This document shows positions 63,294 to 64,000 of a stretch of 64,000 nt of DNA, one piece after another. Numbering within the stretch: position 1 is the stretch's first letter; every line of letters begins with the position of its first letter. Under the pieces are notes generated by a model. The model made no database searches, had not been told where the DNA came from, and worked only from the letters and a program-made list of their open reading frames with translations. This DNA comes from Galdieria sulphuraria (lineage: Eukaryota > Rhodophyta > Bangiophyceae > Galdieriales > Galdieriaceae). Location of the stretch: assembly GCF_000341285.1 (NCBI RefSeq), contig NW_005178434.1, positions 88,280-152,279 on the forward strand. The letters are read 5' to 3'. Position numbers and translations under genes: made by a program.

Positions 63294-64000
63294 CTATGAA
63301 GACTCTGCTGATACAATATTCAATCGAATAATGCCCATTCGTGGATGAATATCCGTGACCTTGACAACAACTTGCTGCCCTGGATAGTAAACATGATCAG
63401 AATCCATCATAAAATAATAAGGAATCTTATCAATCTGAACCAAAAGTCTTTTGGGTTCTTCACTTTTGATCCAACTTACAACAGTTGCTGGATAGTTTTT
63501 TCTGAGTCCATTCATTCTCAAATATTCCAAGCACCAGTACTTGACTGAACGCTTTTTCACTACTTTCGCTTCTTTTGCTCCTTCATGTGCCAGCTTTACA
63601 TGTGAACTTAGTTCCTCAACCGACATAAGAGGCATATCTACCGCAAGATAGTTACTAAGTTGATAATGTCCTAAAAGATCCGTTGCTCTTCGAATAGGAC
63701 TTGTGACCTCCAAGTTGTCTTAGAATACAACAAGCATAGAAAACATAACCTACTTGCGCATAACAAGAAAGTCCTAAACTACTGTGTGCAGTTGGATGGT
63801 ATGAAATAAAGGAAGGTTTCATAAACTTTAACAATTTGTTTGCTCTTGCAACTCCTTCAGGAATGACATTCAATTCCGAATCCGTCGGTAACTGAAACAA
63901 TGTGTCAAGAACAGAAGTGTAAAGTTTAACATACTCACATTCACCTTTTCTTGTCCACGAAAAGGCAAAATCCATCCTTTCTGTTGAGCATATAGAGCAG
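63294..64000 (-). CDS. RNase II/R family exoribonuclease, C-terminal part
   Basis: 3'-5' exoribonuclease of the RNB family; the 5' part lies beyond the window. Three exons are visible: 63945-64000 (ALYAQQKGWILPFRGQEK), 63754-63891 (starting LPTDSELNVIPEGVA and ending SSLGLSCYAQ) and 63294-63707 (VTSPIRRATDLLGHYQLSNY..), with introns of 53 and 46 bp. The TSPIRRxxDLxxH motif is the RNB-domain nucleic-acid-binding signature. A C-terminal S1-like stretch (YYPGQQVVVKVTDIHPRMGIIRL) ends the protein. The sequence looks closer to plastid/cyanobacterial RNase II-like enzymes than to Dis3, but this is tentative. Confidence 0.85.

Noticed and set aside
1-64000. Search for CRISPR arrays, transposons and virus-derived elements
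   Set aside because: No regularly spaced repeats, terminal repeats, transposase, reverse transcriptase, integrase or capsid-like frames were seen; repeats are limited to microsatellites and one 65-bp duplication.

Overview
The window looks like nuclear DNA of a photosynthetic unicellular eukaryote, most likely a cyanidiophycean red alga of the Galdieria type. That assignment is an inference from gene content and architecture, not from a database match. The sequence is AT-rich and very gene-dense, with genes on both strands separated by a few to a few hundred bases. Most genes have zero to four introns of about 45-65 bp, with GT..AG ends and often a CTAAC/CTAAT-like branch site. Many short introns stay open in frame, so several apparently single-exon reading frames contain one. 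The gene set mixes general eukaryotic genes (coatomer alpha, DDX6, RRN3, IMP3, DDX18, UBE3C, NSUN6, Yippee, mitoferrin, Lys-tRNA synthetase) with plant/algal or plastid types (RWP-RK and CCT proteins, DUF1350 protein, plastid-type acyltransferase, LpxK, KDPG aldolase). It also holds genes of bacterial or archaeal character (AlkB-like membrane monooxygenase, prokaryote-type gamma-glutamyltransferase, DUF482 acyltransferase).

Layout. 0-9 kb: coatomer alpha C-terminus (+), NAD G3P dehydrogenase (-), PlsC acyltransferase (-), about 0.9 kb of AT-rich spacer, DUF1350 protein (+), Bdp1-like TFIIIB subunit (-), GST (+), mitochondrial-type AAA ATPase (-). 9-18 kb: an unrecognised protein (+), bZIP protein (+), a tiny Gemin7 homologue (+), small multidrug export family protein (-), tyrosinase (-), a second GST (-), tRNA-Val(AAC), RWP-RK protein (-). 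18-32 kb: DDX6/Dhh1 helicase (-), PepN aminopeptidase (-), membrane protein (-), NAD-epimerase-like protein (+), RRN3 (+), LpxK (+), Lys-tRNA synthetase (-), thioredoxin-UBA-UBX fusion (-). 32-45 kb: UBE3C-type HECT ligase (+), CCT protein (-), DUF482 protein (-), a tight row of AlkB-like, NSUN6 and bL45m/Tim44-like genes (+), gamma-glutamyltransferase (-), methyltransferase (-). 45-64 kb: IMP3 (+), DDX18/Has1 (-), RING-H2 ligase (-), malonyl-CoA-decarboxylase-like protein (+), two unrecognised proteins, a PEP-mutase/isocitrate-lyase family enzyme (+), mitoferrin-like carrier (+), DHRS12-like reductase (+), an unrecognised nuclear-type protein (-), Yippee (-), KDPG aldolase (+), Rrn7/TAF1B-like Pol I factor (+), and the 3' part of an RNase II/R enzyme (-, cut by the window end).

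Functional themes. Ribosome and RNA biology is over-represented: Pol I factors RRN3 and Rrn7-like, Pol III factor Bdp1, IMP3 and DDX18 (stop codons almost touching), NSUN6, bL45m, Lys-tRNA synthetase, DDX6, Gemin7 and an RNase II/R. Redox and stress proteins form a second theme (two GSTs, GGT, thioredoxin-UBX, tyrosinase). I see no operon-like metabolic system, CRISPR array, transposon or virus-derived element. The most unusual items are the thioredoxin-UBA-UBX fusion with its GC-AG intron, the malonyl-CoA-decarboxylase-like protein that seems to lack the catalytic Ser segment, two small multi-exon genes recoverable only by splicing by eye (Gemin7, RING-H2), the AlkB-NSUN6-bL45m row with 7- and 23-bp gaps, and a 65-bp frame-breaking tandem duplication in the G3P dehydrogenase gene.
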